Shown here: positions 55,302 to 63,926 of the stretch, piece by piece
How positions within the stretch are numbered: the first letter of the stretch is position 1
Layout: the number at the start of each line of letters is the position of its first letter
NCBI RefSeq assembly: GCF_030159055.1
Contig: NZ_BQXQ01000011.1
Span: 59,535 to 123,534, forward strand
Length of the DNA stretch: 64,000 nucleotides
Direction of reading: 5' to 3'
DNA from: Acidovorax sp. SUPP3334
Lineage (GTDB): Bacteria > Pseudomonadota > Gammaproteobacteria > Burkholderiales > Burkholderiaceae_C
The notes under the pieces: model-generated
The model's database searches: none
The model's input: the letters and a program-made list of their open reading frames with translations, nothing else
What the model was told of the DNA's origin: nothing
Position numbers and translations under genes: made by a program

Positions 55302-56777
55302 ATGGCTATTTCAGTCAGCCCCAAAAACAGATTAATCCACGGCTACGAGGTCGTCATCGGCTTCGAGACGCACACCCAGCTCGCGACGAAATCCAAGATC
55401 TTCAGCCGCGCGCCCACCGCCTTCGGTGCCGAACCCAATACGCAGGCCTGCGCGGTGGACCTGGCCCTGCCGGGCACCCTGCCCGTGATGAACCGCGAAG
55501 CCGTGGCCTGCGCTATCAAATTAGGACTGGCACTCGGCTCCACCATTGCGCCAGAGAGCGTTTTCGCCCGAAAGAACTACTTCTACCCCGACCTGCCCAA
55601 GGGCTACCAGATCAGCCAGTTCGAGATCCCCGTGGTGCAGGGTGGCGAGGTGTCTTTCTTCCTCGGTGACGAGAAGAAGACCGTGAAGCTGGTGCGTGCC
55701 CACCTGGAAGAAGACGCGGGCAAATCGCTGCACGAAGACTTCATCGGCCAAAGCGGCATCGACCTGAACCGCGCCGGCACGCCGCTGCTGGAGATCGTGA
55801 CCGAGCCCGACATGCGCTCGTCCGAAGAGGCCGTGGCCTATGCCAAGGAACTGCACAAGATCGTGACGTGGATCGGCATCTGCGACGGCAACATGCAGGA
55901 GGGCTCGTTCCGCTGCGACGCCAACGTCTCCGTGCGCAAGCCCGGCCAGCCGCTGGGCACGCGCCGCGAGATCAAGAACCTGAACAGCTTCAAGTTCATG
56001 CAGCAGGCGATCGACTACGAAATCCGCTGGCAGATCGAGCAGATCGAGGACGGCCACGCGATCCAGCAGGCCACGGTGCTGTTCGATCCCGGCACGGGCG
56101 AGACGCGCGCCATGCGCACCAAGGAAGATGCCGCCGATTACCGCTACTTCCCCGACCCGGACCTGCCGCCGCTGCACATTGCGCAGCAGTGGGTGGACGA
56201 GCAACGTGCGCTGATGCCCGAGCTGCCCCGCAGCATGGCGGCCCGGTTCGTGGCCGACTACGGCCTGCCCGAGTACGACGCGACCACGCTCACCCAGTCG
56301 AAGGCGATGGCGGCGTATTTCGAGACAGCCGCGAAAGCCAGCCAGCAACCCAAGCTGGTCAGCAACTGGATCATGGGCGAGGTGTCACGGCGGGTGAATG
56401 CCGGCGAGATCGACATCGCATCAGCGCCGGTGAGCGCTGCCCAGCTGGCGCAACTGGTCGGCCGCATTGCCGATGGGACGGTCTCCAACAACGCCGCCCG
56501 GCAGGTGTTCGAGGCACTGTGGAGCGATGCGGCTGCGGGGGAGGTGGACGCGATCATCGAGGCCAAGGGGCTCAAGCAGATGAACGACAGCGGCGCGCTG
56601 GAGAAGATCATCGACGACGTGATCGCCGCCAACCCCGACAACGTGGCCCAGTTCCGTGCCGGCAAGGACAAGGCTTTCAACGCGCTCGTCGGCCAGGCGA
56701 TGAAGGCCAGCAAGGGCAAGGCCAATCCGCAACAGGTGAACGACCTGCTGCGGGAGCGGCTGGCCGCGGCGTCCTGA
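55302..56777 (+). CDS. gatB: Aspartyl/glutamyl-tRNA amidotransferase subunit B
   Basis: The GatB protein (491 residues from the second ATG) contains the signature [39 protein letters not shown] and [16 protein letters not shown], and a C-terminal YqeY-like tail. GatB binds and activates the misacylated tRNA. The ATG at 55302 has AAGAAGG seven bases before it and is preferred to 55296, which is too near. The first about ten codons ([11 protein letters not shown]) are AT-rich and seem to belong to the inserted cassette, replacing the original N-terminus. Confidence 0.93.
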   Translation: MAISVSPKNRLIHGYEVVIGFETHTQLATKSKIFSRAPTAFGAEPNTQACAVDLALPGTLPVMNREAVACAIKLGLALGSTIAPESVFARKNYFYPDLPKGYQISQFEIPVVQGGEVSFFLGDEKKTVKLVRAHLEEDAGKSLHEDFIGQSGIDLNRAGTPLLEIVTEPDMRSSEEAVAYAKELHKIVTWIGICDGNMQEGSFRCDANVSVRKPGQPLGTRREIKNLNSFKFMQQAIDYEIRWQIEQIEDGHAIQQATVLFDPGTGETRAMRTKEDAADYRYFPDPDLPPLHIAQQWVDEQRALMPELPRSMAARFVADYGLPEYDATTLTQSKAMAAYFETAAKASQQPKLVSNWIMGEVSRRVNAGEIDIASAPVSAAQLAQLVGRIADGTVSNNAARQVFEALWSDAAAGEVDAIIEAKGLKQMNDSGALEKIIDDVIAANPDNVAQFRAGKDKAFNALVGQAMKASKGKANPQQVNDLLRERLAAAS

Positions 56778-56880
56778 ACGCACTCGCCAGCCGGTAAAAC
56801 CGGCAGCGCCGCCGCCCCTTGCAAGCTGCGATTTGCGCTCGGCGATCAGCCGGGGGCTGCGGTGCGAGGGCCGTGGAAGG

Positions 56881-57552
56881 TCACTGCAGGGGCACGGCAG
56901 ACCGCTGGCTGGCCCACAGCACCTTGAGCTGTGCCAGCTCGGCATCGAACCGCTGGTGCACGCGGCGCTTTTCCTGCTCCTGGTTGGCAATGAAGCGCTG
57001 CTGCTCGGCCAGCGCTTCTTCCTGCTCGGCGATCTGGCGGCGCAGCAGCCCGGGCGCCTTGCTCGGATCGCGGCGGTAGAACTCCATTTCGGTATCGAGC
57101 GTCTTGCGCTGGCGCTGCAGTTCGGCCACGCGCTTTTCGGCAACGGCGGTCACCTCGTTGACCTGCTGGATGGCGGCCGCACGCTCGGCATCGTGCGAGG
57201 CCTGATCGGGATAGCGGGCCACCAGCACCCGCTCGCGGCGGCGTTCGTCGGCGGCCCGGGCGCGTTCTTCGGCTTCTTTGCGCCGCTGGGCTTCCAGCAC
57301 CGCGCGCTCCTGGTCGGTGAGCGTCGGGCCCAGGCGCTGGCGCTCGGTGCCCGAGGGGCCCAGCACACGCTGCTCGCGGTCCACGCACTCGGCGATCGGG
57401 CGGTCCGCCGTCAGTCGCCGGCCTTGTGCATTCACGCAGGTGTAGATACCGCCGCTGGTCGAATACCCGCTCGGCTGCGCCCAGGCCTGCATGCCTGCCG
57501 GCCCCAAGAGGGCCGCCGCCAATCCGCCGATGCACCAGGCCATCTTGCTCAA
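56881..57552 (-). CDS. DUF4124-type periplasmic coiled-coil protein
   Basis: This is a 223-residue protein with a signal peptide (cleavage after QAWA, near residue 25). A DUF4124-like N-terminal unit follows (GGIYTCVNAQGRRLTADRPI, with Cys pair C39/C56), then a long charged coiled coil (LEAQRRKEAEERARAADERR). Members are common in Betaproteobacteria; their function is unknown. It begins five bases after pyrE on the same strand and is probably co-transcribed. It converges on gatB. Confidence 0.75.
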   Translation of the reverse strand: MSKMAWCIGGLAAALLGPAGMQAWAQPSGYSTSGGIYTCVNAQGRRLTADRPIAECVDREQRVLGPSGTERQRLGPTLTDQERAVLEAQRRKEAEERARAADERRRERVLVARYPDQASHDAERAAAIQQVNEVTAVAEKRVAELQRQRKTLDTEMEFYRRDPSKAPGLLRRQIAEQEEALAEQQRFIANQEQEKRRVHQRFDAELAQLKVLWASQRSAVPLQ

Positions 57553-57557
57553 ACGAA

Positions 57558-58256
57558 CTACCCCCCTTGCACTCCGTAGCGCTGGCGGTATGCCAGAACA
57601 TGTTCATGGTGGGTATGCACTCCCGGCTCCCCACTCTCGGCCAGATACTGCAATAAATCTGCCAGCTTGGCGATGGTGCATACCTGCATGCCCAGATGGT
57701 CGCGCACGTACTGCACGGCGCTGTGCTCCACGTCCTGCCCGTTCTCGGTCGCCTTCTCCTGGCGGTCCAGGGCGATGGCCATGGCATGCGGCTCGGCACC
57801 GGCAGCGCGGATCAACGCGATCGACTCGCGCGCAGCCGTGCCGGCGGACATCACGTCGTCCACGATCAGCACGCGGCCGCGCAGCGGCGCGCCCACCAGC
57901 GTGCCGCCCTCGCCATGGTCCTTGGCTTCCTTGCGGTTGTAGGCAAAGGGCACATTGCGACCGTGCCGCGCCAGTTCCACGGCCACCGTGGCCGCCAGCG
58001 GAATGCCTTTGTACGCCGGCCCGAAGACCATGTCGAACTCGACACCGCTCGCCAGCAGGGCTTTTGCATAGAATTCGGCCAGCCTGCCCATCTTGGCGCC
58101 GTCGTCGAACAGCCCGGCGTTGAAGAAATACGGGCTCAAGCGGCCTGCCTTGGTCTTGAATTCGCCGAAGCGCAGCACCCCCGCTTCCACGGCGAATTTC
58201 ACGAAATCCTGCGCCAGGCGGTCCTGTTCCACCGATTGCGCCTTGTCTGTCACCAT
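57558..58256 (-). CDS. pyrE: Orotate phosphoribosyltransferase
   Basis: The 232-residue PRTase has the PRPP-binding signature VLIVDDVMSAGTA, the substrate segment FGEFKTKAGRLSPYFFNAGLFDDG, FGPAYKGIPLA and the flexible loop AYNRKEAKDHGEGG. It converts orotate and PRPP to OMP in pyrimidine synthesis. The start ATG at 58256 has AAGGGG upstream. This start overlaps the exonuclease III start on the opposite strand. Confidence 0.93.
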   Translation of the reverse strand: MVTDKAQSVEQDRLAQDFVKFAVEAGVLRFGEFKTKAGRLSPYFFNAGLFDDGAKMGRLAEFYAKALLASGVEFDMVFGPAYKGIPLAATVAVELARHGRNVPFAYNRKEAKDHGEGGTLVGAPLRGRVLIVDDVMSAGTAARESIALIRAAGAEPHAMAIALDRQEKATENGQDVEHSAVQYVRDHLGMQVCTIAKLADLLQYLAESGEPGVHTHHEHVLAYRQRYGVQGG

Positions 58257-59070
58257 GGATTCACCCCTTTTCAAATTAACGAGCCTCAACCTCAACGGCA
58301 TCCGCTCCGCCGCATCCAAAGGAGTGGAAGCATGGATCGCCGCAACGCGGCCGGATTGTATTTGCGTGCAGGAGATCAAGGCGCAGTCGGCCGACATGCT
58401 GGGACGCTTCGAGCATCTGGCGGGCCTGAAAGGGCACTTTCACTTCGCGGCGAAAAAGGGCTATTCCGGCGTGGGCATCTATTCGCGCCATGAGCCCAGC
58501 GACGTCATCGTGGGCTACGGCTCCACCGAGTTCGATGCCGAAGGCCGGTACGTGGAAGCACGCTTCGACACGCCGGCGCGCAAGCTGTCGATCATCAGCG
58601 CGTATTTCCCGAGCGGCTCTTCGGGCGAAGAGCGCCAGCTCGCCAAGTTCCGGTTCCTGGAAGAGTTCCACCCCCACCTCATGCGCACCAAGGGCGAGCG
58701 CGAGTTCATCCTCTGCGGGGACATCAACATCGCTCACCAGGCCATCGATCTGAAGAACTGGCGCAGCAATCAGAAGAACAGCGGCTTTCTCCCCGAGGAG
58801 CGCGCCTGGATGACAAAGTTGTTGCACATAACTGATGAAGGCGGCGGGCTGATAGACGTTTACCGTCAGTTACAACCTGACGCCACGGACACGGCCTACA
58901 CATGGTGGAGCAACCGGGGGCAGGCCTATGCGAACAACGTCGGATGGCGACTGGATTACCACCTGGCGACGCCCGGCATCGCTGCCCTGGCACGCAGCGA
59001 ACACATCTACAAGACGGTGAAATTCTCGGATCACGCGCCGATCACGGTGGAGTACGACTTCACGCTGTAG
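58255..59070 (+). CDS. xth: Exodeoxyribonuclease III (AP endonuclease)
   Basis: The 271-residue protein of the exonuclease III/EEP family has LTSLNLNGIRSA, VQEIKAQ (catalytic Glu), ILCGDINIAH (catalytic Asp/Asn), GWRLDYHLA and FSDHAPI (catalytic Asp-His). It cleaves DNA at abasic sites in base-excision repair. The ATG at 58255 is the only start that keeps the conserved N-terminus; it has no ribosome site and overlaps the pyrE start codon on the other strand. It may be translated from a leaderless or very short transcript. Confidence 0.9.
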   Translation: MDSPLFKLTSLNLNGIRSAASKGVEAWIAATRPDCICVQEIKAQSADMLGRFEHLAGLKGHFHFAAKKGYSGVGIYSRHEPSDVIVGYGSTEFDAEGRYVEARFDTPARKLSIISAYFPSGSSGEERQLAKFRFLEEFHPHLMRTKGEREFILCGDINIAHQAIDLKNWRSNQKNSGFLPEERAWMTKLLHITDEGGGLIDVYRQLQPDATDTAYTWWSNRGQAYANNVGWRLDYHLATPGIAALARSEHIYKTVKFSDHAPITVEYDFTL

Positions 59071-59124
59071 GCAAGTGAATGGGCCGACACAGCGCCTGCC
59101 GGGTACAGCCCGCCGCCGCCCTCG

Positions 59125-59425
59125 TCAATCGGCCTGCAATGCGGGCACCATCGCCTGCAGCACCATCGCGCTGTCTACGACCTGCTCCATGCTGACGATC
59201 TTGCCGTCCCTGAGCCGGTACAGATGGGCGAAGCTGGCGCGCATGGATTTGCCGGTCTTCGCATAGGTGCCGGCGTACCCCCCGAAGGCCGCGACGCGGT
59301 CGCCGTCGACCAGGTAGGTATGCACCACCGCACGGTAGCCCACCCATTCGGTCGCCAGCCGCTTGAAGACGCCGGCGAAGATGGCCTCGGGGCCGGTGCC
59401 ACGCAAGGCCGAGCCGCCCACTGGC
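59125..59425 (-). pseudogene. SnoaL-like (NTF2-fold) protein, C-terminal part fused to pirin
   Basis: About 100 codons match SnoaL/ketosteroid-isomerase-like proteins: GPEAIFAGVFKRLATEW, HTYLVDGDRVAAFGGYAGTY and RLRDGKIVSMEQVVDSAMVL. The N-terminal start of the domain is missing, and the frame is continuous with pirin sequence upstream, so a deletion joined the two genes. A chimeric product could be made only from the second pirin frame. The junction is near 59425. Confidence 0.6.
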
Positions 59426-59756
59426 GCGCCTGTGTGCCACACGCCATTGCCGGCGCGCAGCACGCCGCGCTTGCCGTTTTCGCCGGTGGTGTCCTCGTAG
59501 GACACGTCGCCCTCGATGGGATGGGTCAAGGTGGCAATGCCCGAGTGGGGATGCATTCCGAAGCCGCCCATGCCCGAGCCCCGTCGGAGGCGAAGAGGTC
59601 CAGGAACACGAAGGGCTTGAGCCATTCGCCCAGGTCGCCCGGGCTCATGAGCCGCGTGATCGGGCCGTGCGTGGTGCCACGGGTGCGGTGGACGATGGCG
59701 CGCGCCCGGGAAGCCGGTTCGGCCACGACCTGCGCGGGCGCGAGGGCGGTGTTCAT
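59425..59756 (-). pseudogene. Pirin-family protein, frameshifted and truncated
   Basis: From the ATG at 59756, which overlaps the FMN-reductase stop (ATGA), the frame gives RTRGTTHGPITRLMSPGDLG and KPFVFLDLFASDG. It then shifts near 59575 into the frame with GSGMGGFGMHPHSGIATLTH and GDVSYEDTTGENG. The metal-binding His of FGMHPHSG is present. The second half of the cupin is missing and replaced by a SnoaL-like end. Both a frameshift and a deletion have hit the gene, so it is very likely inactive. Confidence 0.65.
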
Positions 59757-60340
59757 GCAGCCTCCCGTGCCGTCTTCAGCGCATGGGCCCACCAGGCCAT
59801 GTCGTCCAGCAGGCCCGTGGCCGACTGCGCCAGGTGCGGGAAGTCCTCGAAGCGCTTGCCCTGCTTCCAGACGCCCATGATCTCCACCATGCCGATGTGC
59901 ATGGCATTGCGCACGGGTGCCATCTGCAGCTCGGTGGCGATCAGGCGCAACGGCTCCACGGCACGCGCCGCACCCACGCCGCCATAGCCCACAAAGCCGA
60001 TGGGCTTGCGAATGAACTCCTTGTAGGCGTAGTCGAAGGCGTTCTTGAGCACGGCCGTGGGGCCGTGGTTGTATTCGGCAGCGACGACGATCAGTCCATC
60101 CAGCGTGGCCAGCTTGTCGGCCCAGCGTTGTGCGGCCTCGTTCTTCACCGGCACCCAGGCGGGTGACAGGGGCTCGTCGAAAAACGGCAGCGGGTGATCG
60201 CGCAGGTCGATCAACTCGAAGGCCAGGTCGCTGCGCTGGCTCGCGATGCCGTGAATCCACTGCGCGGGCTGGTCGCCGAAGCGGCCCTCGCGGGTGGACC
60301 CGATCAAGATGCCGATGCGGGGCGTTGAGGATGTCGTCAT
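59753..60340 (-). CDS. NADPH-dependent FMN reductase
   Basis: The 195-residue flavodoxin-like protein has IGILIGSTREGRFGDQPAQW (phosphate-binding loop), EYNHGPTAVLKNAFDYAYKEF and IGFVGYGGVGAARAVEPLR, the pattern of NADPH:FMN or quinone reductases (ArsH/ChrR group). The start MTTSSTPR at 60340 is chosen because the flavin loop follows at once. It diverges from a LysR regulator, which probably controls it. The pirin gene that follows by overlap is broken. Confidence 0.85.
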   Translation of the reverse strand: MTTSSTPRIGILIGSTREGRFGDQPAQWIHGIASQRSDLAFELIDLRDHPLPFFDEPLSPAWVPVKNEAAQRWADKLATLDGLIVVAAEYNHGPTAVLKNAFDYAYKEFIRKPIGFVGYGGVGAARAVEPLRLIATELQMAPVRNAMHIGMVEIMGVWKQGKRFEDFPHLAQSATGLLDDMAWWAHALKTAREAA

Positions 60341-60513
60341 GGCTGGCTTCCTTCGAAATGGATGGAAAGAGAAATGCGCTTCAGGGGTGGAGAACCGGGT
60401 GCCATCGCTGGCCTTCAGGTCCATGGGGAGAAGATTAAGGGCGCCCCCATTAACCGACTATATGGACCAATGGGATTAGACTCATCCAAAAACAGAAGGT
60501 ATCTGCCGCCACC

Positions 60514-61431
60514 ATGCTTGACCTGAATGACATTGCCCTGTTCGTACACGTGGTGCGATGCGGCAGCTTTGCCGAGGCGGCGCGGCGCCTGGGCCTGCCA
60601 GCCAACACGGTGAGCCGGCGCGTGCAACAGCTCGAAGCCCGACTGGCGACGCGTCTGCTGCAGCGCTCCACCCGCAGGCTCACGCTCACCAGCGCGGGCG
60701 AGGCCTTTCATGGGCAATGCGCGGGCGCGGTCGATGGCCTGCTGGAAGCGGGGCAGGCGCTGGCGATCGGCCAGCAGGAGCCGTCAGGTCTGGTCCGCGT
60801 GGCCATGCCGGCCGATTTCTTCGACTTCTTTCCGGTGGAATGGGTGGCCGAATTCCTGGCCGCATACCCTCGGGTGCGGCTGGACTTCATCTTGAGCGAT
60901 GCCCGCGCCGACCTGATCGCCGATCGCATCGACGTGGCGTTTCGTGGCGGCGAGGTAGGCAACCTGGGCTATGTGGGCCGCCAGCTCTTGCCTGTCCGTG
61001 GCGATGGCCTGATGGCCAGCCCCGCCTACCTGGCCGCGCATGGCGCCCCGGCCACTCTGGACGAGTTGTCACGCCACAGCTGCGTGATCGCAGGCCATCC
61101 GGGCGGGCGCACCCTCTGGCGCCTCACCGGACCCGACGGCAGCTCGCACGAGGTTTCGGTGACGGGTCGCTTCAGCGCCAACACCGCACAGGCGCTGCGC
61201 AAGGCCGCCGTGGCCGGTCTGGGCATTGCGCTGCTTCCATCGAGCGTTGCCCGACTGGATGCGCTCGCCAGGGTGCTCGTGCCCGTGCTGCCCGGCTACC
61301 AGCGCAAAGGCCTGGGCCTGACGGTGCTGTACCCGAGCCGGCGGAACCTGCCGCCAGCGGTGTCTGCCTTCATCTCTTTGGTGGCGGACAAGCTCGGCGA
61401 GATCGATGTGCTGCAGAACACTGCCTCATGA
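60514..61431 (+). CDS. LysR-family transcriptional regulator
   Basis: The 305-residue protein has an N-terminal winged helix (FVHVVRCGSFAEAARRLGLP then VSRRVQQLEARLATRLLQRS) and a periplasmic-binding-protein-like effector domain (GLVRVAMPADFFDFFPVEWV and VAGLGIALLPSSV). It belongs to the AaeR/DsdC-type subgroup with VSRRV in the recognition helix. It is divergent from the FMN-reductase gene across 173 bases and likely activates or represses it. The stop abuts the MFS stop on the other strand (TCATGA). Confidence 0.9.
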   Translation: MLDLNDIALFVHVVRCGSFAEAARRLGLPANTVSRRVQQLEARLATRLLQRSTRRLTLTSAGEAFHGQCAGAVDGLLEAGQALAIGQQEPSGLVRVAMPADFFDFFPVEWVAEFLAAYPRVRLDFILSDARADLIADRIDVAFRGGEVGNLGYVGRQLLPVRGDGLMASPAYLAAHGAPATLDELSRHSCVIAGHPGGRTLWRLTGPDGSSHEVSVTGRFSANTAQALRKAAVAGLGIALLPSSVARLDALARVLVPVLPGYQRKGLGLTVLYPSRRNLPPAVSAFISLVADKLGEIDVLQNTAS

Positions 61432-62658
61432 ATCGCGCACGGGCGCTGGTTCTATCGAACTGGAAGGTGGACACGGTTTCGCGCTCTGACCCGATACCGA
61501 GAGATGCCGGCGATTTCTCGCCAGCCAGGCAAGCCCCGCCGCAATCATTGCGAGTGGAACCAGCGAGCCCAGGTTCAGCAGGCTCCAGCCCTTCGTGGTG
61601 ACCAACGCACCGGACGCAAACGAAGTGACCGCCATCACGGCGAACAGCAGAAAATTGATGGCCGCCTGCGCGCGGTTGCGCTCCTGCGGCGCATAGGCAG
61701 AGAGCGACAGCGTCGTGCTGCCGGTGAAGAGAAAATTCCAGCCCACGCCCAGCAGAAGCAGAGCCACAGTGAAGTGGTGCAGCTCGACACCGGACAGCGC
61801 GATGGCGACGCACAGCACGTTCAAGCCGACGCCCACGCCCATGACAGGCAGCGGGCCGAAGCGCCGGATCAGATGGCCCGTGAAGAACCCCGGCGCGAAC
61901 ATGCCGATCACATGCCATTGCAGCACGAAGGCCGCATCGGAAAAGGGCAGCCCGCATTGCTGCATCGCCAGCGGCGTGGCCGCCATCAGCAGATTCATCA
62001 CGCCATAGCTCAAAGCCCCGCCACAGGCCGCGATGAGGAACACGGGCTGGCGCATGAGTTGCGCCACGCTGCGGCCACCGCTCGTTGCGGCCTGGCCCGT
62101 CACGGGTGGAAAGCGCATGCAGGCCAGCAATCCCGCCGCCAGCAGCGCGACGCCGGCCAGGGCCAGGTAGGCACCGGCAAAGGGCACGGCAGCCAGGTCC
62201 CGGGTGTGCGCAGCCAGATTCGGCCCGATCACGGCGCCGATCAGCCCGCCGGCCATGACGTAAGACACGGCTTTCTCTCGCGCTGATGGGGCGGACAGCT
62301 CCGCCGATGTGAATCGGTACAACTGGCCGTTGGCCGAGTAGTAGCCGGCCAGCATCGTGGCGGCGCACAGCAGCCAGAAGTTGCGCGTGTAGGCCGCGAC
62401 GGCGCACAGCAGCGCCGAACCGAAAGCGACCGCCAGACCCAGAAAAAAGCCGGCTTTTCGCCCGTAGCGGCCTTGGACCCAGGCAACTGGCCCGGTGAAG
62501 ACGGCCCCCCCGACCACATAGCCCATCACGGGCAAGGTCGCCATCCAGCCAAGGGGCGCCAGCGCCAGGCCGACCAGCCCGTTGATGGCGATGAAGGTGA
62601 CGTTGTTCGTCAGGAAAAGGCCTTGCAGGGCCGTCAGCAGCCAAAGGTTTCGGTTCAC
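61426..62658 (-). CDS. MFS transporter
   Basis: The 410-residue protein has twelve helices with the motif-A-like segment VAWVQGRYGRKAGFFLGL between helices 2 and 3 and YVMAGGLIGAVIGPNLAA in helix 5. It looks like a YfcJ/AraJ-type or uncharacterised MFS exporter. The start is GTG at 62658, six bases after GGAG; an open frame continues upstream to 63156 but without coding character. It is convergent with the LysR gene with no space between the two stops, and no terminator is visible. Confidence 0.82.
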   Translation of the reverse strand: MNRNLWLLTALQGLFLTNNVTFIAINGLVGLALAPLGWMATLPVMGYVVGGAVFTGPVAWVQGRYGRKAGFFLGLAVAFGSALLCAVAAYTRNFWLLCAATMLAGYYSANGQLYRFTSAELSAPSAREKAVSYVMAGGLIGAVIGPNLAAHTRDLAAVPFAGAYLALAGVALLAAGLLACMRFPPVTGQAATSGGRSVAQLMRQPVFLIAACGGALSYGVMNLLMAATPLAMQQCGLPFSDAAFVLQWHVIGMFAPGFFTGHLIRRFGPLPVMGVGVGLNVLCVAIALSGVELHHFTVALLLLGVGWNFLFTGSTTLSLSAYAPQERNRAQAAINFLLFAVMAVTSFASGALVTTKGWSLLNLGSLVPLAMIAAGLAWLARNRRHLSVSGQSAKPCPPSSSIEPAPVRDS

Positions 62659-63158
62659 GGTGTCTCCATCATCCGTTGCACGCCGCGGCGCGCGGCATCG
62701 ATCGCGCCGGCGGGGTCGCCGGGAAATCCGAAGGTCCATTACAGCAGGGCAAGGCGGGCTCTCCCGCGGATGCTCTGCTGCGCCACCGGCATGGGGGAGT
62801 GCTGCGCCAGCAAATGCAGATGCGCCTTGACCCTGGAGTATGCCGATGAGGGCGTGGCCGCGCTGGCTTGCTCGGCCGTGTCGGTGTGGCCGACACCCAT
62901 GGTGCGCAGCAACGCCTGCCTGCCTGCCAGCAGCGGTGGCCAGATCGGTCGTGAAATCCGTGGCCAGGCCGGTGGAGGGCAGATGATGGCGAGCCACGGT
63001 GCGCGACGACCTCGCCGCAGGACGCATCGAACGCCCCGGGCTTGGTGCGGTAGGCTTGGGGCATCGCCATGCGCTGCATCGCGCGGATCGGGATGCGTTC
63101 GGTCTAACGACGCAAGCCCATGCAGGCGCCCATGCAGGCGCTTTTCCCAGCTTCAATC
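62659..63158. other. 500-base region without a clear gene; possible coding remnant
   Basis: On the minus strand from about 63010 to a TAA at 62739-62741 an open frame of about 85 codons reads LLAGRQALLRTMGVGHTDTA, then PSSAYSRVKAHLHLLAQHS and ends RGRARLALL. The composition looks like real protein, but it has no suitable start and I do not recognise it. It may be the end of a decayed gene. The rest of the region shows nothing. Confidence 0.3.
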
Positions 63159-63797
63159 ATGCTTCACTACTACACGCGCCCTGTCACCGCATTTCAGCAA
63201 AATTGCTCCATCGTGTGGTGCGACGCGACCCGGCACGCCACACTGATTGATCCGGGAGGAGACCTGGACAAGCTGCTGGGAGGCATTCAACACAGGGGAC
63301 TTTCGCTCCAACAGATCTGGCTGACCCACGCACACATTGATCACGCAGGCGGCGCGGGAGAACTCTCCCGGACACTGAACCTGCCCATCGTGGGGCCGCA
63401 TCCAGGAGACCAGTTCTGGATCGACGGCTTGCCGCAGCAAAGTGCGATGTTCGGGTTTCCGCCGGCAGAAGCTTTTACGCCCACACGATGGCTGCACGAT
63501 GGCGACACCGTGCAGATCGGCCAGGAGACGCTGACCGTTCGACACTGTCCTGGGCACACCCCGGGCCATGTGGTGTTTCATGCGCCCCAGATCCAGCGCG
63601 CATTCGTGGGCGACGTCCTGTTTGCAGGCAGCATCGGCCGCACCGACTTTCCACAAGGCAACCACCAGCAACTCATCGACAGCATCACGCAGCGACTGTG
63701 GCCGATGGGAGATGAGACCATCTTTATTCCGGGACATGGCCCGGAGAGCAGTTTTGCACGCGAGCGGAAAAGCAACCCTTACGTCGGTGGAACCTGA
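63159..63797 (+). CDS. Metallo-beta-lactamase fold hydrolase (glyoxalase II-like, YcbL type)
   Basis: The 212-residue protein has the MBL metal motif THAHIDHAGG (residues about 56-65), HCPGHTPGHVVF (third ligand), FVGDVLFAGSIGRTDFPQGN (bridging Asp and the type-II glyoxalase-like segment) and a final IFIPGHGPES. It belongs to the short glyoxalase-II-like group (YcbL/GloC) that hydrolyses thioesters such as S-lactoylglutathione. The start at 63159 gives the normal MLHYYTRPVTAFQQN end. It stands alone. Confidence 0.88.
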   Translation: MLHYYTRPVTAFQQNCSIVWCDATRHATLIDPGGDLDKLLGGIQHRGLSLQQIWLTHAHIDHAGGAGELSRTLNLPIVGPHPGDQFWIDGLPQQSAMFGFPPAEAFTPTRWLHDGDTVQIGQETLTVRHCPGHTPGHVVFHAPQIQRAFVGDVLFAGSIGRTDFPQGNHQQLIDSITQRLWPMGDETIFIPGHGPESSFARERKSNPYVGGT

Positions 63798-63926
63798 ACG
63801 ACTCGTCGGGCGGCGCCCCGCCGAAGGCAGTGGCGACAAAAGCATTTCCAGTGCCGATTGCAGCATTTGCTTCTATTGATCCGGCATAAATCATCTTGAA
63901 ATAAAGGAATGCGCCATCATGTGCTG

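Larger units (their letters stand above)
51975..55325 (+). mobile_element. AT-rich three-gene islet inserted between gatA and gatB
   Basis: GC content drops sharply a few bases after the gatA stop and rises again in about the twelfth codon of gatB. No integrase, transposase, inverted terminal repeats or target-site duplication is visible. The boundaries are approximate. The islet carries the HEPN-like, KGGVGR ATPase and STAND/KAP-like ATPase genes in gatA orientation. Confidence 0.7.

Noticed and set aside
56786..56806. GCCGGT-AAA-ACCGGC hairpin as terminator of gatB
   Set aside because: Short stem without a T-run; kept only as a possible structure between convergent genes.
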